Positions 20,677-32,335 of a stretch of 64,000 bases of DNA are shown here, in pieces; position 1 is the stretch's first letter, and each line of letters begins with the position of its first letter. The stretch is from assembly GCA_028551475.1 (NCBI GenBank), contig CM052360.1:27102682-27166681 (forward strand), written 5' to 3'. Origin of the DNA: Casuarina equisetifolia (Eukaryota; Streptophyta; Magnoliopsida; Fagales; Casuarinaceae). The notes under the pieces are model-generated. The model searched no databases. It saw only the letters and a program-made list of their open reading frames with translations, and was not told the origin of the DNA. A program made the translations under genes and the position numbers.

Positions 20677-23300
20677 GGTGTTCCACAAATCAGTGTACTT
20701 TCTAATACAAATAACGTTTCTTTAATGGGATGTAAAAATAATGAACTTTCTAGTACCAATAGATTTTCTTAGGACACAATAAATTCTTTTGTACTAATAA
20801 CTTATGAATGATGGATTTGTGTTATAAACTCTGTTGTGTTAATAACATTTATTTTGATTCAAAATTATAGTCTCGAATTATTCCTTCTACTACAGCTAAA
20901 GAATAGTAGAACTTTGCTTTTGGCCAACGCTCCGCCTTGCGCATCTCAATCCTTTCACTCACCCAGTGCAGGCATGACCTATCGTTTTTGGCCTCTTGTA
21001 GAAGATCCACAACTACTAGGTAAAGCCTTCCCTTTTTCCATCTTCTTATTTTTCTCTCCGTTATCGACGTCCATTTGCCGTTAATATCTAAATTAAGATC
21101 TAATGAGATAGTCCATGAATGCAAATTTTTTAAAGGATGGACAACTTGGATAGACGCTGTAAACCAAAACAAAGAGACTTGGAAGACATAATAGGGGGCT
21201 TCTCAGGTAAAGGAGCCGGTTGGAGCCATGGACTTCCGAGTCTCTTAATCTGGTAACCTTTTCTTGGGTTGCAAGTGAAGAAGTTATTGGACGTGATGCC
21301 ATCCCGAAAGGATGATTAGATTTTAGAAGTCCCTAGGTGGTTATTAATAGACAAAATTTTAAGTGTAATTTCATGCTCCAATCAATATCTTTCGAATCTT
21401 GCTGCACAACCTTGTCAAAAGATGAAGGAGTTGGGTCCCTTCAGAGTCTTTATTATTCTTTTTTTTTTTTCCCCTAGGACTTCTAGTAAGGATAAGACGC
21501 AACTATGAGTCACTTGATTTAAGTCTTGATGATGTCTGCAAATTATGATCAACAAATAATCCCACCACAAATCTCAATACAAAGCATCTCTAGGTGCGTC
21601 ATGTAACTGTGCGTGTAAGAGAGTGAGCCGAAGATGGTGGTTCGAGATTGTTAAGCATGTAATTAAAAATCAAGGTGACCGTAGATTGTATTCATATTTT
21701 CCACTACATGAATTCGTAACGGATTCCATAGTGATAAAATAGAGGAGTAAGATGTGTGAGGGAAACAAAAAAGGTTTTAAATTGACATACGAATCAAAAG
21801 TATAGTTTAATTATTTTTACTTTCTCTTGATTTTACTTTATTCTTTATTTTCAGAAAACTGCATGTCGAGGACAAACCATCTGTTTATCATTCATTCAAA
21901 GTGGATACATGATTATCAATCACACACTATTGTCTCCATCAGTTAATCCTTGCTGTAAAACAAATTCAATATTTGTTACCCTGACTAGATTGCGATTGCT
22001 CATCTTCTTTCGATCTTCATTAAATATATGACTTTAACTCTTTATGTGGTGCAACATATTTACTCTCCATGCCGCTTTTGTTCCAGCTTTCTTTGAGAAA
22101 GTCACAATGGGAAAGCCTTTAAAGTTTGATATTACCTGTTAAGCCCATTAATGTTTTATCATTAGTTACTAGTGGTAGATACAAGGGTTATTATTTCACT
22201 TAAACAAAAAATTTGTAAGAAATTTTTATCGAGGGCATTGAATGATGAAGGGAGTGGAAGTTGGAAAGATTAGAGACAAACACAATGTAAGTGTCAAAAT
22301 CACCAAGCTTTCAAAATTGAAACATGTTTTGGTTGGAAAAAATTTGGCTAGTAGCGTATTCTCTCCATGAAGGATTGCAACAATTCATCATAGCAGTCAA
22401 TGATAGTTCACTTGATTTCAATATGGATTTTTTCTCTAGAGTCCTTTATAGGACAAAAAAGCTAACCACAGTTTAACATGTTCGTGATTCTTTATTGAAA
22501 ACTTATGGGAGATTGGTTGCGCCCACTGTTAAATGGGCTTGTCAGCTTCACATGCCCCGCGCCGCATCAGCACCCCACCCCCACCCGAGCCCTTTGAGGG
22601 CCATGTACTGTTAGGTTTATGCTATCCCCTGCCCAACTTTCCTTATTTCAATCGAATAAAAAAAACTGTTTTTGAAAAAGAAATGATGAAAAGGAAAAAA
22701 AAATTGGAACGTTTAGGTTAATTGAGGGTATCTCATCATGTTCATCCATAGTCCCATGACTTCCGTAACGGAATCTTTATGAACATATTCTCCAAATCAG
22801 CAACGTCCTTCACGCCGTCGCATAAAAAACAATCTTAGAAAATGAAGAGTTGTTGAATTCCAATACAAATATGAATTAATAGAATAGAAGTAAAAGTAAA
22901 AAACACTAATATATATTAATGTATCAAAAGTTTAGTCTTTAATGGACAAGTCAGACAACTTTAGCAACGTTCTTCCCGACTACAAGTACAAAACACTAAT
23001 TTGGAAGACTTCGGTTTGGTTCAGACTTGGGAGTTATGATCTGGCGACGTTGTTAAATTTGCCGGGATCTTATATTTTGAACATTCTTTCGAGTGTTGCC
23101 GGCGATGTCATGTTCAGCTCACGAGGTGCATTTGTCTGGATCCCTTTTGGATAAGAAGGATGAATAACTTAAGTCTCTAAAACGTGATGCCATATTTAAA
23201 ACAATGTAAGATTTCTTAAGAGATTCCTGAGTTATCCACTCGCCTTCTAGAATTGCGGAGGATGCTTCTCCGAACGGAATACATCGACCAATCCTGGCCT
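20677..23300. other. CYP79 3' flank and decayed spacer
   Basis: 20700-21330 is a diverged copy of the CYP79 3' flank (aacattt..ttgattcaaaattatagtctcgaatta, then tccatgaatgcaaat and gacacttggaagacata-like boxes). 21700-22150 and 22740-23160 contain the tail of spacer repeat R (tcttcttt/cgatcttcat, catgacttccgtaacggaat, tttggaagacttcgg). The ORFs at 22533-22721 and 22942-23154 have no recognisable domain, and the latter lies in repeat sequence also seen near 2900-2960. No gene is called. Confidence 0.55.
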
Positions 23301-23309
23301 TTTGATTTA

Positions 23310-23690
23310 ACCTACCGATGAAGACCTCAGAAACTCTGCCGTTGTCGTTTAGTCCCCAGGAAAATCAACGAACACATTTTTCAAAAGATGTGGACAATTT
23401 CTGCCAAATAATTTATTGGAAGTTACTTAAATACATGCACGTGGGAAAGTCGTGGGGAAACATCTCACAGCCTTCCCAGGGAGAACGATGTTGAGAACAG
23501 CAACGTTATAAGATATGAACTCGCGGTTCTTGAATTCCTCCACCCACTTCTACTGACATACGGCGCCGTCTGAAAACCCTACCATAATCAAGTGTCGTAA
23601 TCAGTCTGAAGTTTTGAGGTCTGTCTTTCACAAAACTAGAATTAAAACTGCCAGAAAAGAACGCAAAACTAGATTCATTAAAAGTGACAC
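23310..23690 (+). repeat. Spacer repeat R upstream of the 25.7 kb CYP79 copy
   Basis: Nearly complete copy: cgatgaagacctcagaaact, caaaagatgtggacaatttc, catctcacagccttcccagg, gttcttgaattcctccaccc, aagtgtcgtaatcagtctga and ctagattcattaaaagtgac. It is followed by the long R tail to about 24170. Confidence 0.75.
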
Positions 23691-24211
23691 CAGGCTAACT
23701 GCAATCTAAGCAAGCATGTCTTAGTCTTTTAAATAAAATAGTGAAATGCATGAATGAAAAATAATTAAAATTTTATTTATTATTTTACTAAATTTTTGTG
23801 TATATATGAAAGTCAAATGTCTATTTAATTTCTTTTGTTTTCATATGTTTTATTCTTCTATTTTACCAGTATGTGACCTAATGTGTTTATTCTTAATAAA
23901 AAAATAATGTCTCTCCTCATCTTTTCCAGTTGTTAATCTAATTCAATATTTGTTTTTACCTTAATTAGTTTTTGCCTATACATATTCTTTTGACCATTAT
24001 TAAGTAAATGACATCAATTCTATATCCATATACTGTACATTTTGTTCCATTTTGCATTGTAAAAATCAAAATAAGGAAGCATTTCAAGTTTGATATTATT
24101 TTATAAAATAATCAATTCTTTGTTGGTGTTAAATGGTATAGATTTGTTGTCCCATAACACTAAAGAGTCAATTTAAAACTCTTTTTAAATATGAAAAGGA
24201 TACCTCCTTGC

Positions 24212-24231
24212 TGTGTGTGTGTGTGTGTGTT
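24212..24231. repeat. (TG)n microsatellite
   Basis: An uninterrupted run of about ten tg dinucleotides. The two opposite ORFs covering 24185-24424 are low-complexity products of this repeat. Confidence 0.95.
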
Positions 24232-24754
24232 GGTTTGGGGGGCGATCATTGGCCTTATGGGAGGTTACCAATGGATTCCCTTCTACCATGAACTTATGTG
24301 GGAGATGGAAGGAGAAGAAACAGGGAGACTGGTTAAAGGTACCCTCCATCGGGGCATTGGGTTTTGACAGCCCATCTTGCTGGTGTGCCTTCTGTGCACC
24401 ATAAAGACCCTTTGATCCACTCATAGTAGCGTATTAAACGCAAGACTCCAAACTACCAAAATATAAGAAAATAAAGTCAAAACATTTATAATGAACTATA
24501 GTTTTTGATATAGTAATAGCTTTTGATCTAATAATTAGTATCAGAACTTAGTTTTTTTCTTAAAATATTTACAAGTAGTGTCTAAGTTTAGATCCCATGC
24601 TTATGCAATAATCACATCTCACACTGTTCTTGTATGTAACGTGCACAATAAGGAAGTGTACTAAGCAGTGTAAAGTTGTTGTCTTACTTGTTAAGTAGTT
24701 CACTCAAAATATTAGGTGATTGATCCTGTCGTAAATACCGCTAAGAATGCTGCC

Positions 24755-25080
24755 TTTAGGCAAACCATGAAGACCTCGAAATTCAAACGTTGTTGTGTAT
24801 GACGCCCATGTCGGCCGTTCCTACCAAAATGTCTATTGGGAGTTACATACATGAAGACCTCGAAATTCAAACATTCATGTTGATAAGAGTGGCTTGGTGA
24901 GGTATGTGCAAGTCGTTGAATTCTTCCACTCACTGTTGTTCTCGTATAGCCTCACGAAAGACACTGCAATCATCTAAAGTTGTAATCAGTCCAAGAAGCT
25001 GAGAATCAGCTCTGCGAAGAACTGAATTAAAAAGTGTGAAAAGCAAATGGAAAAACTAGATTCATCAAAGAGTAACATGA
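24755..25080 (+). repeat. Spacer repeat R with internal rearrangement
   Basis: catgaagacctcgaaattcaaac occurs twice (24766 and 24851), giving an ~85-bp partial tandem duplication of the repeat core. The usual tail follows (ctgttgttctcgtatagcct, gtaatcagtc, gaatcagctctgc, agattcatcaaag). Confidence 0.7.
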
Positions 25081-25595
25081 GACGAGCTAAATGGATTACC
25101 TACTTTTTCTTTTACCTTTTTTTCTTTCTTCCACTTGTAAATGTATAAGAACTCCTCACTTCACTAAAATAGTCAAGTTCTTATTTAACGTTGGCAGGAG
25201 TTTTCGACCACCCCGTGGCCAATTGCATTGTAGAGAAGACCAAAGTCAGAAACAACAAACGAGAAACACGTGAAGAGGGTTAGAAAGAGGAACGTTCTAT
25301 TCCTGTTCTAACTCATAAGTTACGAAAAGGAAAGTGGGGATACACCATTCATTTGAGGCCACAAATTTGTGGAGGATAACCGTGTGCAACTGCATTGTTC
25401 ATGTGTAAATAGTGCAAGCTTGTCACGGAAACAAAACAAGATACAAAAAAGGAGGACCACATGAAGAGTCATAAAATCCTCGATAGCTTTCTTATCATCA
25501 AAACGGACGGAAGAGGATTTAATTTGATGAAATTTGTAATTCCTATGGAGATAGTGACAAAACAATCTTCACGCAGTAGAGCATGGGGCAAATCT
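25081..25595 (+). promoter_or_regulatory. Upstream region of CYP79 pseudogene 3, conserved with the intact copy
   Basis: From about 25320 to the TATA box this region aligns with 31930-32252 upstream of the intact gene. Shared blocks are catttgaggccacaaa, aattgcatggttcatgtg, atcctcgatagc, gacgg(a/t)agaggatttaat and tatggagata(g/a)tgacaaa. Conservation of a ~300-bp promoter block is expected from tandem duplication and need not mean functional constraint. Confidence 0.65.
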
Positions 25596-25603
25596 TATAT
25601 AAG
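25596..25603 (+). promoter_or_regulatory. TATA box of the 25.7 kb CYP79 copy
   Basis: TATATAAG, ending 76 bp before the ATG at 25679, exactly the spacing in the intact copy. The in-frame upstream ATG at 25625 lies only 22 bp past the TATA box. It has no counterpart in the intact copy, so 25679 is preferred as the start. Confidence 0.8.
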
Positions 25604-25678
25604 TAGATATATTGCACCCCCGAGGTGCAAGACCAAGCAGTACAACCTCAGTATATGGTAGTCTCTCTCCTCTCAACC

Positions 25679-27540
25679 ATGACTAATTCATCCTTGGCCT
25701 TTCTTAACCAGAGCTGTAATGGTTATGCCATCTTAGGCAAAGACTACTCCAGCTTAGTCACTGTCTTTCTTATTCCCAATATGTTCACTCTTACCCTTTT
25801 TCTCATACTCAAGTCAAAACTCCAAAAGAAAAGCCACCGAAGACAACTCCCTCCAGGTCCAACACCATGGCCTATTGTTGGAAACCTACCAGAACTGTGG
25901 AGAAATAAGCCAGCATTCCGATGGATACTTGGTCTAATGGAAGAACTCAACACGGAAATTGCTTGCATCCGTCTAGGGGCTGTACATGTCATTCCGGTGA
26001 CTTCTCCAAAACTTGCCCAGCAGTTTTTGAAAGCCTATGATGAAGCATTTGCATCAAGACCTATTACGGTGGCAAGCGGGTACACTATTCAAGGATTCAG
26101 GTCAATGGCTCTTGCACCATGGGGTGATCAATGGAAAAAGATGAGGAAGGTGGTGACTTCAGAGATACTTAACTCAACAACGCATCGAAGGCTACTCAAG
26201 AAAAGGAACGAAGAAGCTGATAATCTTGTTCGGTACATTTATAATCAATGCAAGAATATCTCTAGTGGTACTCATTTGATTAGCTCAACCATAGATGTGA
26301 GACTTGCCACACGCCAATATTGTGGTAATATAATTATGAGGCTGTTGTTTAATAAAAGATACTTTGGTAAAGGAAGCATAGATGGAGGGCCAGGAGCTGA
26401 GGAAGTAGAACACATAGAATCTCTATTCACAATACTTGTCCATCTTTTTTCCTTCACAATATCTGATTATATCCCTTGCTTGAGATCATTAGACTTAGAT
26501 GGTCATGAGAAAATTGTGCATGATGCTATGCGGGTCGTTGAAAAATACACATATCAGGTCATCAATGAGAGGTTAGAACAATGGAAAGATGGGGAGAAGA
26601 AGGAAGCTGACGATTGGCTTGACGCTTTCATTTTGGCAAAGGATTCAAATGGTAAACCAATTCTATCAGTAGAAGAGATCAAAGCCCAAGTTGTGGTAAG
26701 ATTTAAAATACTAGAATTAAAATGAATTTTGATTTCCTTTTAGAAGAAAATTTTGACATTTTCATTTATATTCAAGCCTCAAAATCTTTTTAAATTTGCA
26801 TATCCTATGCATATATAAACAAGAGAAAAACTATTCTTGATTTAGATATCCTTATGGTAGTCCAAAGGCTTATCTTACAATATATATTGTTAATGGTGCA
26901 GGAATTGATGCTTGCAGCTGTTGATAACCCTTCCAATTGCGTTGAATGGACACTAGCAGAGATGCTTAACCAACCAGAGATCCTCCAAAAAGCCATGGAA
27001 GAAATCGATAGGGTGGTTGGGAAAGAGAGATGGGTTCAAGAATCTGATATACCACAACTCAACTATGTTAAGGCTTGAGCAAGGGAAGCTTTTCGACTCC
27101 ACCCAGTCGCACCGTTTAACATGCCCCATGTTGCGATGCAAGATGTGACTGTCGGCGGCTATTTCATACCAAAAGGAAGTCATGTCATCTTAAGTCGATC
27201 TGGGCTTGGTCGCAACCCTCGGGTTTGGGAGGAGCCATTAAGATTCAACCCCGAACGACATTTCAATATTGACAGAACATTGGCTGATCAAAGGATTGAA
27301 CTCACAGAACATGAATTGCGCTTTATTTCATTTAGCACAGGGAGGCGGGGCTGCATTGGTGTGACGCTTGGCAATGTCATGACAGTGATGCTACTTGCAA
27401 GGCTTCTTCAAGGGTTTTCATGGAGTTTACCACCGAACGAGGAGGTTAACCTCTCCGAGTCAAAGAACGACCTCTTTATGGCGAAGCCCTTGGTTGCCCA
27501 TGCAAAGCCACGTTTGGCTACTTTACTCTACCATGCTTAA
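25679..27540 (+). pseudogene. CYP79-family P450, full length with one nonsense codon (pseudogene 3)
   Basis: Amino-acid N-monooxygenase of the CYP79 family (amino acid to aldoxime, ER membrane). Exon 1 is 25679-26695 and exon 2 is 26902-27540. The 206-bp GT-AG intron is phase 0 and sits where CYP79 genes usually have it. Without the stop the product would be 551 aa, the same as the intact neighbour. Visible landmarks are an N-terminal hydrophobic anchor, [15 protein letters not shown] hinge, WKKMRK C-helix, NPSNCVEW I-helix variant typical of CYP79, REAFRLHP K-helix, FNPERHF (CYP79 has PERH) and [10 protein letters not shown] heme loop. The only break found is TGA at 27076-27078, replacing the TGT Cys codon 398. 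The product stops at 397 residues, just before the ExxR glutamate, so heme could not be bound. Promoter, splice sites and 3' flank look normal. It may be a very young pseudogene, a segregating null allele or a sequencing error. Confidence 0.93.
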
Positions 27541-27960
27541 TGATAAAGAAGGCTTCCAGATGCACTTGGGATTTAATGCCCATGTGAAGTAGAAATAATA
27601 AACTCACTACTATTAGTAAATTTTCTCTGTTGGAAGCTGAGACAATAAACTTTCTTGTACTAATATCTTATGTTTGATGGGAATTGTGTAATAAACTGTG
27701 TGCTAATAAGATCTCTGTTGGTTTAAAATAGTAGTCTTGAATATATACGATACTCCTGTGGCAGACTTAGTGGAACTGGGATTTTGGAATTCCGGTTGAG
27801 CCTGTGGGCAAGTATAACATCGAAGTTCCATCCATTAACTATAGAGAATTCGGGCAATAGGAAACATCAAAGAATGAGAACTTCCTGGTGTACAAGGGCT
27901 AGCCCGCTTGATTGAGAAGTTAACATTAATTATAAAGGCCGGTCTTAAGTGCCTTTTTAT
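27541..27960 (+). terminator. 3' UTR/flank of CYP79 pseudogene 3 with AATAAA signals
   Basis: AATAAA occurs at 27597-27602 and 27645-27650, 57 and 105 bp after the stop codon; the second has an equivalent downstream of the intact gene. The remainder is the conserved CYP79 3' flank (gtttaaaatagtagtcttga, gattttggaattccggttga). Confidence 0.65.
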
Positions 27961-28739
27961 TTTTCACTTGAAGAGAGAACCAGTTCTATTAACTTTGCGA
28001 ATGAGGAAAAGGAAGTCCAAAATTGATGTTGGTGGGTCCAAGCCTCATCAAACTAAAAGCTTAATCCAACTCAATCAAACTAGTTAAAAGATAAAGGTGT
28101 TAATTCCATAGGAGTTACACCATAAAAAATATCTTTGACAAGTGCACTTTTATTTATTACTATTTTGTTATTTATTATTTATTTATTGTGAAAATTTAAA
28201 TTATAATAATAAAAATTAAAATACATAAGCACAAGGACATATCATAATATAAAAAAAATTATTATATCTATGAAAATATAAAAGTTAGAAGCCTCCAACT
28301 ATTTTGTTATTTCTAAGGACTACTTTTATTATTTTATTAGTTCCAAAAACACTACATTTATGTTAATCACATTTAATATGTTTTCTTTTTGTATGTCCTA
28401 ACTCTTTATAAATAGATACTCTAAATTCATTTGTATATAAGAAAAAAAAAAAGGAAAAAAATGAGACGAGAAAAGACCCTTTTATCATTTGAGTTTTTAT
28501 TTTTCTTGTTCTTTATTTTTCCAGCCATTATTTTTATTTTTAAATTCTTGCAACTTTAAATTCATACTTTACTTTTTCCCTCAAATTTCTGTCATTTATC
28601 TTTCCTATGCCTAATTCGGCCAATTGGTAGGGTCCGTATTTGGTTGGCGTGATTGCGTCCAATCTTTCTCGGAAAATCAAAGTAAACAAAAGGAAGGTTT
28701 TTGGGTGAGGGGAAAATAAAGGTTATTATAAGTCTAAAA
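27961..28739. other. AT-rich spacer
   Basis: No gene was seen. 28180-28310 looks like a reversed A-tailed retroposon 3' end: on the - strand it carries aagcctccaac-like and ttttaat tracts resembling 692-820. 28130-28230 is low-complexity TTTA-rich. Confidence 0.4.
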
Positions 28740-29220
28740 CCCCTAATTTGAAACATGCTCGTTTGCGCCAGGGACTAACGTGGTGCATTTATTTGGCTCA
28801 CTTTTGAAAACCATAATTTTCTCATGCTATGTGAAGGATAAACGAAATTTGTCACTACAACGTGATGCAGTTTCAAAAACATGTTTCTTTCAATTTCTCC
28901 GAGTATTTTACTTCAGAGACCCATCAAGACTTAGGAACTCAAAAAACGTGGGTAAACGTTGTCGTGTCAGAGTACGTGGAACATTTCCGTCCGTGCACTT
29001 CACAAAAGTCGTGCGAGAACCTCTCGCCGCCTGCCCACCGACAATAATGTTGGTGACGGTAGGTCCCTAAGATATGTTGGGCATCAGTCCACTCACTTGT
29101 GTTTGTCATATCTCCTCATGTCAAACCCTGCCATCACGTAACTGCGTAATTGGTCTGAGGATGTAAAGATCAGACCTGTTTAGAAGGAGATTGAAAGCTG
29201 CAAGAAGCAAAGGTTTGTGA
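28740..29220 (+). repeat. Spacer repeat R, diverged copy with upstream module
   Basis: Shares ggctcacttttgaaaaccataattttctc and ctacaacgtga with 30615-30690 and 58535-58605. It continues through the R core and tail (catgtcaaaccctgccatca, taattggtctgagg). ORFs in three frames here are chance products. Confidence 0.65.
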
Positions 29221-29639
29221 TAGGTATCTTCTCACGTGGGAAGATAAAATTTATAAATTGTAACAAATATGAGTAGAAATTTTAAATTTTTTTAAGAGTT
29301 ATTCCTAAGTTTAGTGATTATTATTCTTTAAGAAAAAATAAGTTTTTATTTATAAAATTTAATATATAAAAATTAAGAGATACTTTAATGTTAAAAAAGT
29401 TACAAAATTTAGAAAAAAATAAAGCTTTAAAATTTCTAAATTTCCTTAAGAAAATTTATATTTTAAAATAAAGAGTTCTTCTTAATTTAATTTTCTTTAT
29501 TTTTATTAATAAGAATGAAATATCAATTATTTTACACTGAAATTAATTAATATTTACTTCAAAATATTTTTAATATAATTTCATGTAATATATAAATACG
29601 TGACAAATGCAAAAGGAAAAATGATATGTAATAGGTAGT

Positions 29640-29860
29640 CGGAAACGAAATGTTGATTTCAAGGCACATCTTTAGACTCAGAGCATTTAATCTCTCCTTA
29701 CCCAAATTTTGCATCTTTTTCCCATTCGCGAACATTACTTTTGTCAAAGTCTCTTGGAAATTCCGTCCATGCACTTCAGAAAAGACGTGGGAAAACATCT
29801 CATTGCCTTCCCAAAGACAATCATGTTGATAACAATACCTAAGTCTCATCGGCGATCATT
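29640..29860 (+). repeat. Spacer repeat R, partial copy
   Basis: Carries ttggaaattccgtccatgcacttcagaaaagacgtgggaa-type sequence and the cattgccttcccaaagaca box, without the distal tail. The - strand ORF at 29559-29849 spans it but has no conserved counterpart. Confidence 0.6.
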
Positions 29861-29874
29861 CCTTTTATGTATAA

Positions 29875-31793
29875 AAAATTTTCATATTTTCTGTAAGTTT
29901 GTTTCTATTGGAAAATGTTAAAGATAATATCATAATAACCAATGATTTTGAGTGGGAGCCATTCAGCAGCTTTAACTCTTTGAAAGAGTAGTATGTGTAA
30001 ACCTAAAAGATAAATAGTATATCTAATTTTTTTTCCCTTCATCCACCTTATTTTTCTATTCATCTAATATTTAATCTACTTTATGTTTTTATTCTTAAAT
30101 ATACACTACTTTCTCTCTTCATATTTTATTGTTGTTAATCCAATATTTTTTCCCTCAATTAGATTTCAATTGGGCATCTTCTTTTGATCCCTACAAATTA
30201 TATGACATTACTTCTACATTCAATGCCACATATTTTCAGTACTTGCCCCTTTTCTTCCATATCCATTTAAGAAAATCAAAATATGAAAGCATTCAAAGTT
30301 TGAAATTACTTTATAAGATGATTACTGTTTATCATTAATTATAAAGGCTAGTCTTAAGGGATTTTTTTTTTTCACTTGAAGAGAGACCCAGTCCTATTAA
30401 CTTTGCAAATGTGGAAAAAGGAAGCAGTAATCAAGATGACAAGGAAAAATAACTTTGCAAAATTTTGGTTGATAATGGCATCCCATAATATTCATCCAAT
30501 GGTCCTATTACCTCAACATCGGAATCCTGATGGACTGCGGTTTCCCGTCTACAAATTAAAACCGCTAATTTGAAAGATCCTCGTTTCGTTTGCCCTTGGG
30601 ACTTACGTGATCCATCTATTCGGCTCACTTTTGAAAACCATAATTTTCTCGTGCTATGAGAAGGATGAAGGATAATTGTGACTACAACCTGTGAAGTTCT
30701 AAATACATGGAAAAGTCCTTTCTTTTTATCTTTCCTAGTATTCTAAGACGTCGGTGAATAAATTTTAGCCACTAACGTTGTCGTGGACACCCCCGAAACC
30801 TTGAACGGATCACTTCTGTCGGGGACCCTAGACCATTTTTGTCAAAATCTGATGGAAATTCCGTCCACGCACTTCAGAAAAGACGTGGGAATATATTCTC
30901 GTTGCTTTTCCGAAGACACTCATATTTATAACAGTAGCTTGGTAAGATATGTGGTCGTGGTTAATGCATATTTCCCCTCAATGCCGTTGTCATATTGCCT
31001 CATGTCAGACCCGCCATCATCTAGAAGCCAAATTAATCTGGGGCTTTGAGGATTAAAGCATCAGCCCTGTTTAGAAGTTGATTAGAATCTGCCAGAAGCA
31101 AAGGTATGTAATACGCAGTTGGAAGAAAAAGATGTTGATTTCAAGGTGAAAGCTTTCAACTTTCATCTTTTTTTATAAATTTCATAATAGCTATAATGTT
31201 ATAGAATACCCTTATGGTTCTACACATTAATTTTTATTAATAAAAAATTACATTTCTATCCAAATATATATATATATATATATATGAATATTTCACACTC
31301 TTGCACTCCTTGACTAAAAGGTACAAATGCATCCCTTAATCTAAGAATACATTTGATCAAATTAATATATTCATTTCTTGTCAATAGTCTGTGTTTGGAA
31401 TTTAGAATAAAAATTAGTAAATCTAGATTAATCTATGTTAAGTATATCTTGGATTTCAAGTATACTTTAAAAATAATTTGAGATTATTTTCCTATGTATT
31501 GTATGTATTCTTAATGAATCTAGTTATGATTTCCTTCTATGTTAGCTAAAAAAAAAAAAAAGAACTCCATAAGGAAACATAGCATGGAGAAGAAGATTGC
31601 ATCTCATGAGGGTGGCAACCTATGCCTCATGTGAGTGACAGCCTAAGGACACTGCTTGTGAGTATTGCAAATAACACCTTTACATTCTCTTTAAAAAATA
31701 AGAGAAAAAAAAAGGACTAGTAGCTACAACAATGACAATGGATGTAGGATATTGTATTCATTTGAATCATCTTAAATCCTATGTTACTTATGT

Positions 31794-31798
<5 letters not shown>
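29875..31798 (+). repeat. ~1.95 kb near-identical duplication, copy 1
   Basis: Matches 57797-59790 almost base for base. Copy 1 lacks ~78 bp after about 31140 that copy 2 retains (59060-59140). Related sequence at 29660-29710 also has it, so copy 1 suffered a deletion. It contains a full spacer repeat R (30740-31130), an A-tailed retroposon 3' end and a TA microsatellite near 31265-31286. The right end coincides with the start of a long (TA)n tract. Confidence 0.93.

Positions 31799-31857
<59 letters not shown>
31797..31857. repeat. (TA)n microsatellite, ~30 units
   Basis: 61 bp of uninterrupted TA, located exactly at the right boundary of duplication copy 1. Copy 2 has no TA tract at this point. 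The YIYIYI-type ORFs on both strands are artefacts of this tract. Confidence 0.97.
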
Positions 31858-31865
<8 letters not shown>

Positions 31866-31929
31866 AGAAATAAAATTCTACCATTGTACTAATAGCTGCA
31901 CAAGCCACGAGTGAACTTTCTTGGTTCAT

Positions 31930-32252
31930 GGTCCAAACCGGATGCCTACTCCAACTCGTAAGTAAAGGAAAGAAAACTGAGACTTACCCCTTCGTTCATT
32001 TGAGGTCACATGGCCAATTGCATGGTTCACGTGGAAAAAATGCAAGCTAGTCGAAGAAATAAAACCAAAACCAAACGAAAAGGAACACGTAAACAGGCAT
32101 CGAATCCTCGATAGCCTTCTTCTCACGAAGATGGACGGTAGAGGATTTAATCTTATGAAAAATGTAATTCATATGGAGATAATGACAAACAGATATTCAC
32201 GCACATGTAACTAACTAATAGTAGCACTATTAGTACAGTATCGGGCAAATCC
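31930..32252 (+). promoter_or_regulatory. Upstream region of the intact CYP79 gene
   Basis: Aligned with 25320-25595 (shared blocks listed there). It differs by a ~25-bp insertion (taactaatagtagcactatt) just before the TATA region. No specific transcription-factor site is claimed. Confidence 0.6.
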
Positions 32253-32260
32253 TATATAAG
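32253..32260 (+). promoter_or_regulatory. TATA box of the intact CYP79 gene
   Basis: TATATAAG, ending 76 bp upstream of the ATG at 32336, in a context (agtaga.atattgcacccc) conserved with the 25.6 kb copy. Confidence 0.82.
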
Positions 32261-32335
32261 TAGACATATTGCACCCCTAGGATGCAAGATTAAGCATCAC
32301 AACCCCAGTATACGGTAGTCTATCTCCTCTTAAGC

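Noticed and set aside
21093..21302. 69-codon - strand ORF
   Set aside because: Lies in the CYP79 3' flank, with no domain and no conservation of the frame in other flanks.
22533..22721. 62-codon ORF with a Pro-rich start
   Set aside because: No recognisable motif; short and isolated in repeat-rich spacer.
25625..25678. Upstream in-frame ATG extending the 25.7 kb CYP79 by 18 codons
   Set aside because: It lies 22 bp past the TATA box, is absent from the intact paralogue, and adds no recognisable signal. The ATG at 25679 is conserved at the same distance from the TATA box.
31717..31929. YIYIYI-rich ORFs on both strands
   Set aside because: Direct translation of a (TA)n microsatellite, not a gene.
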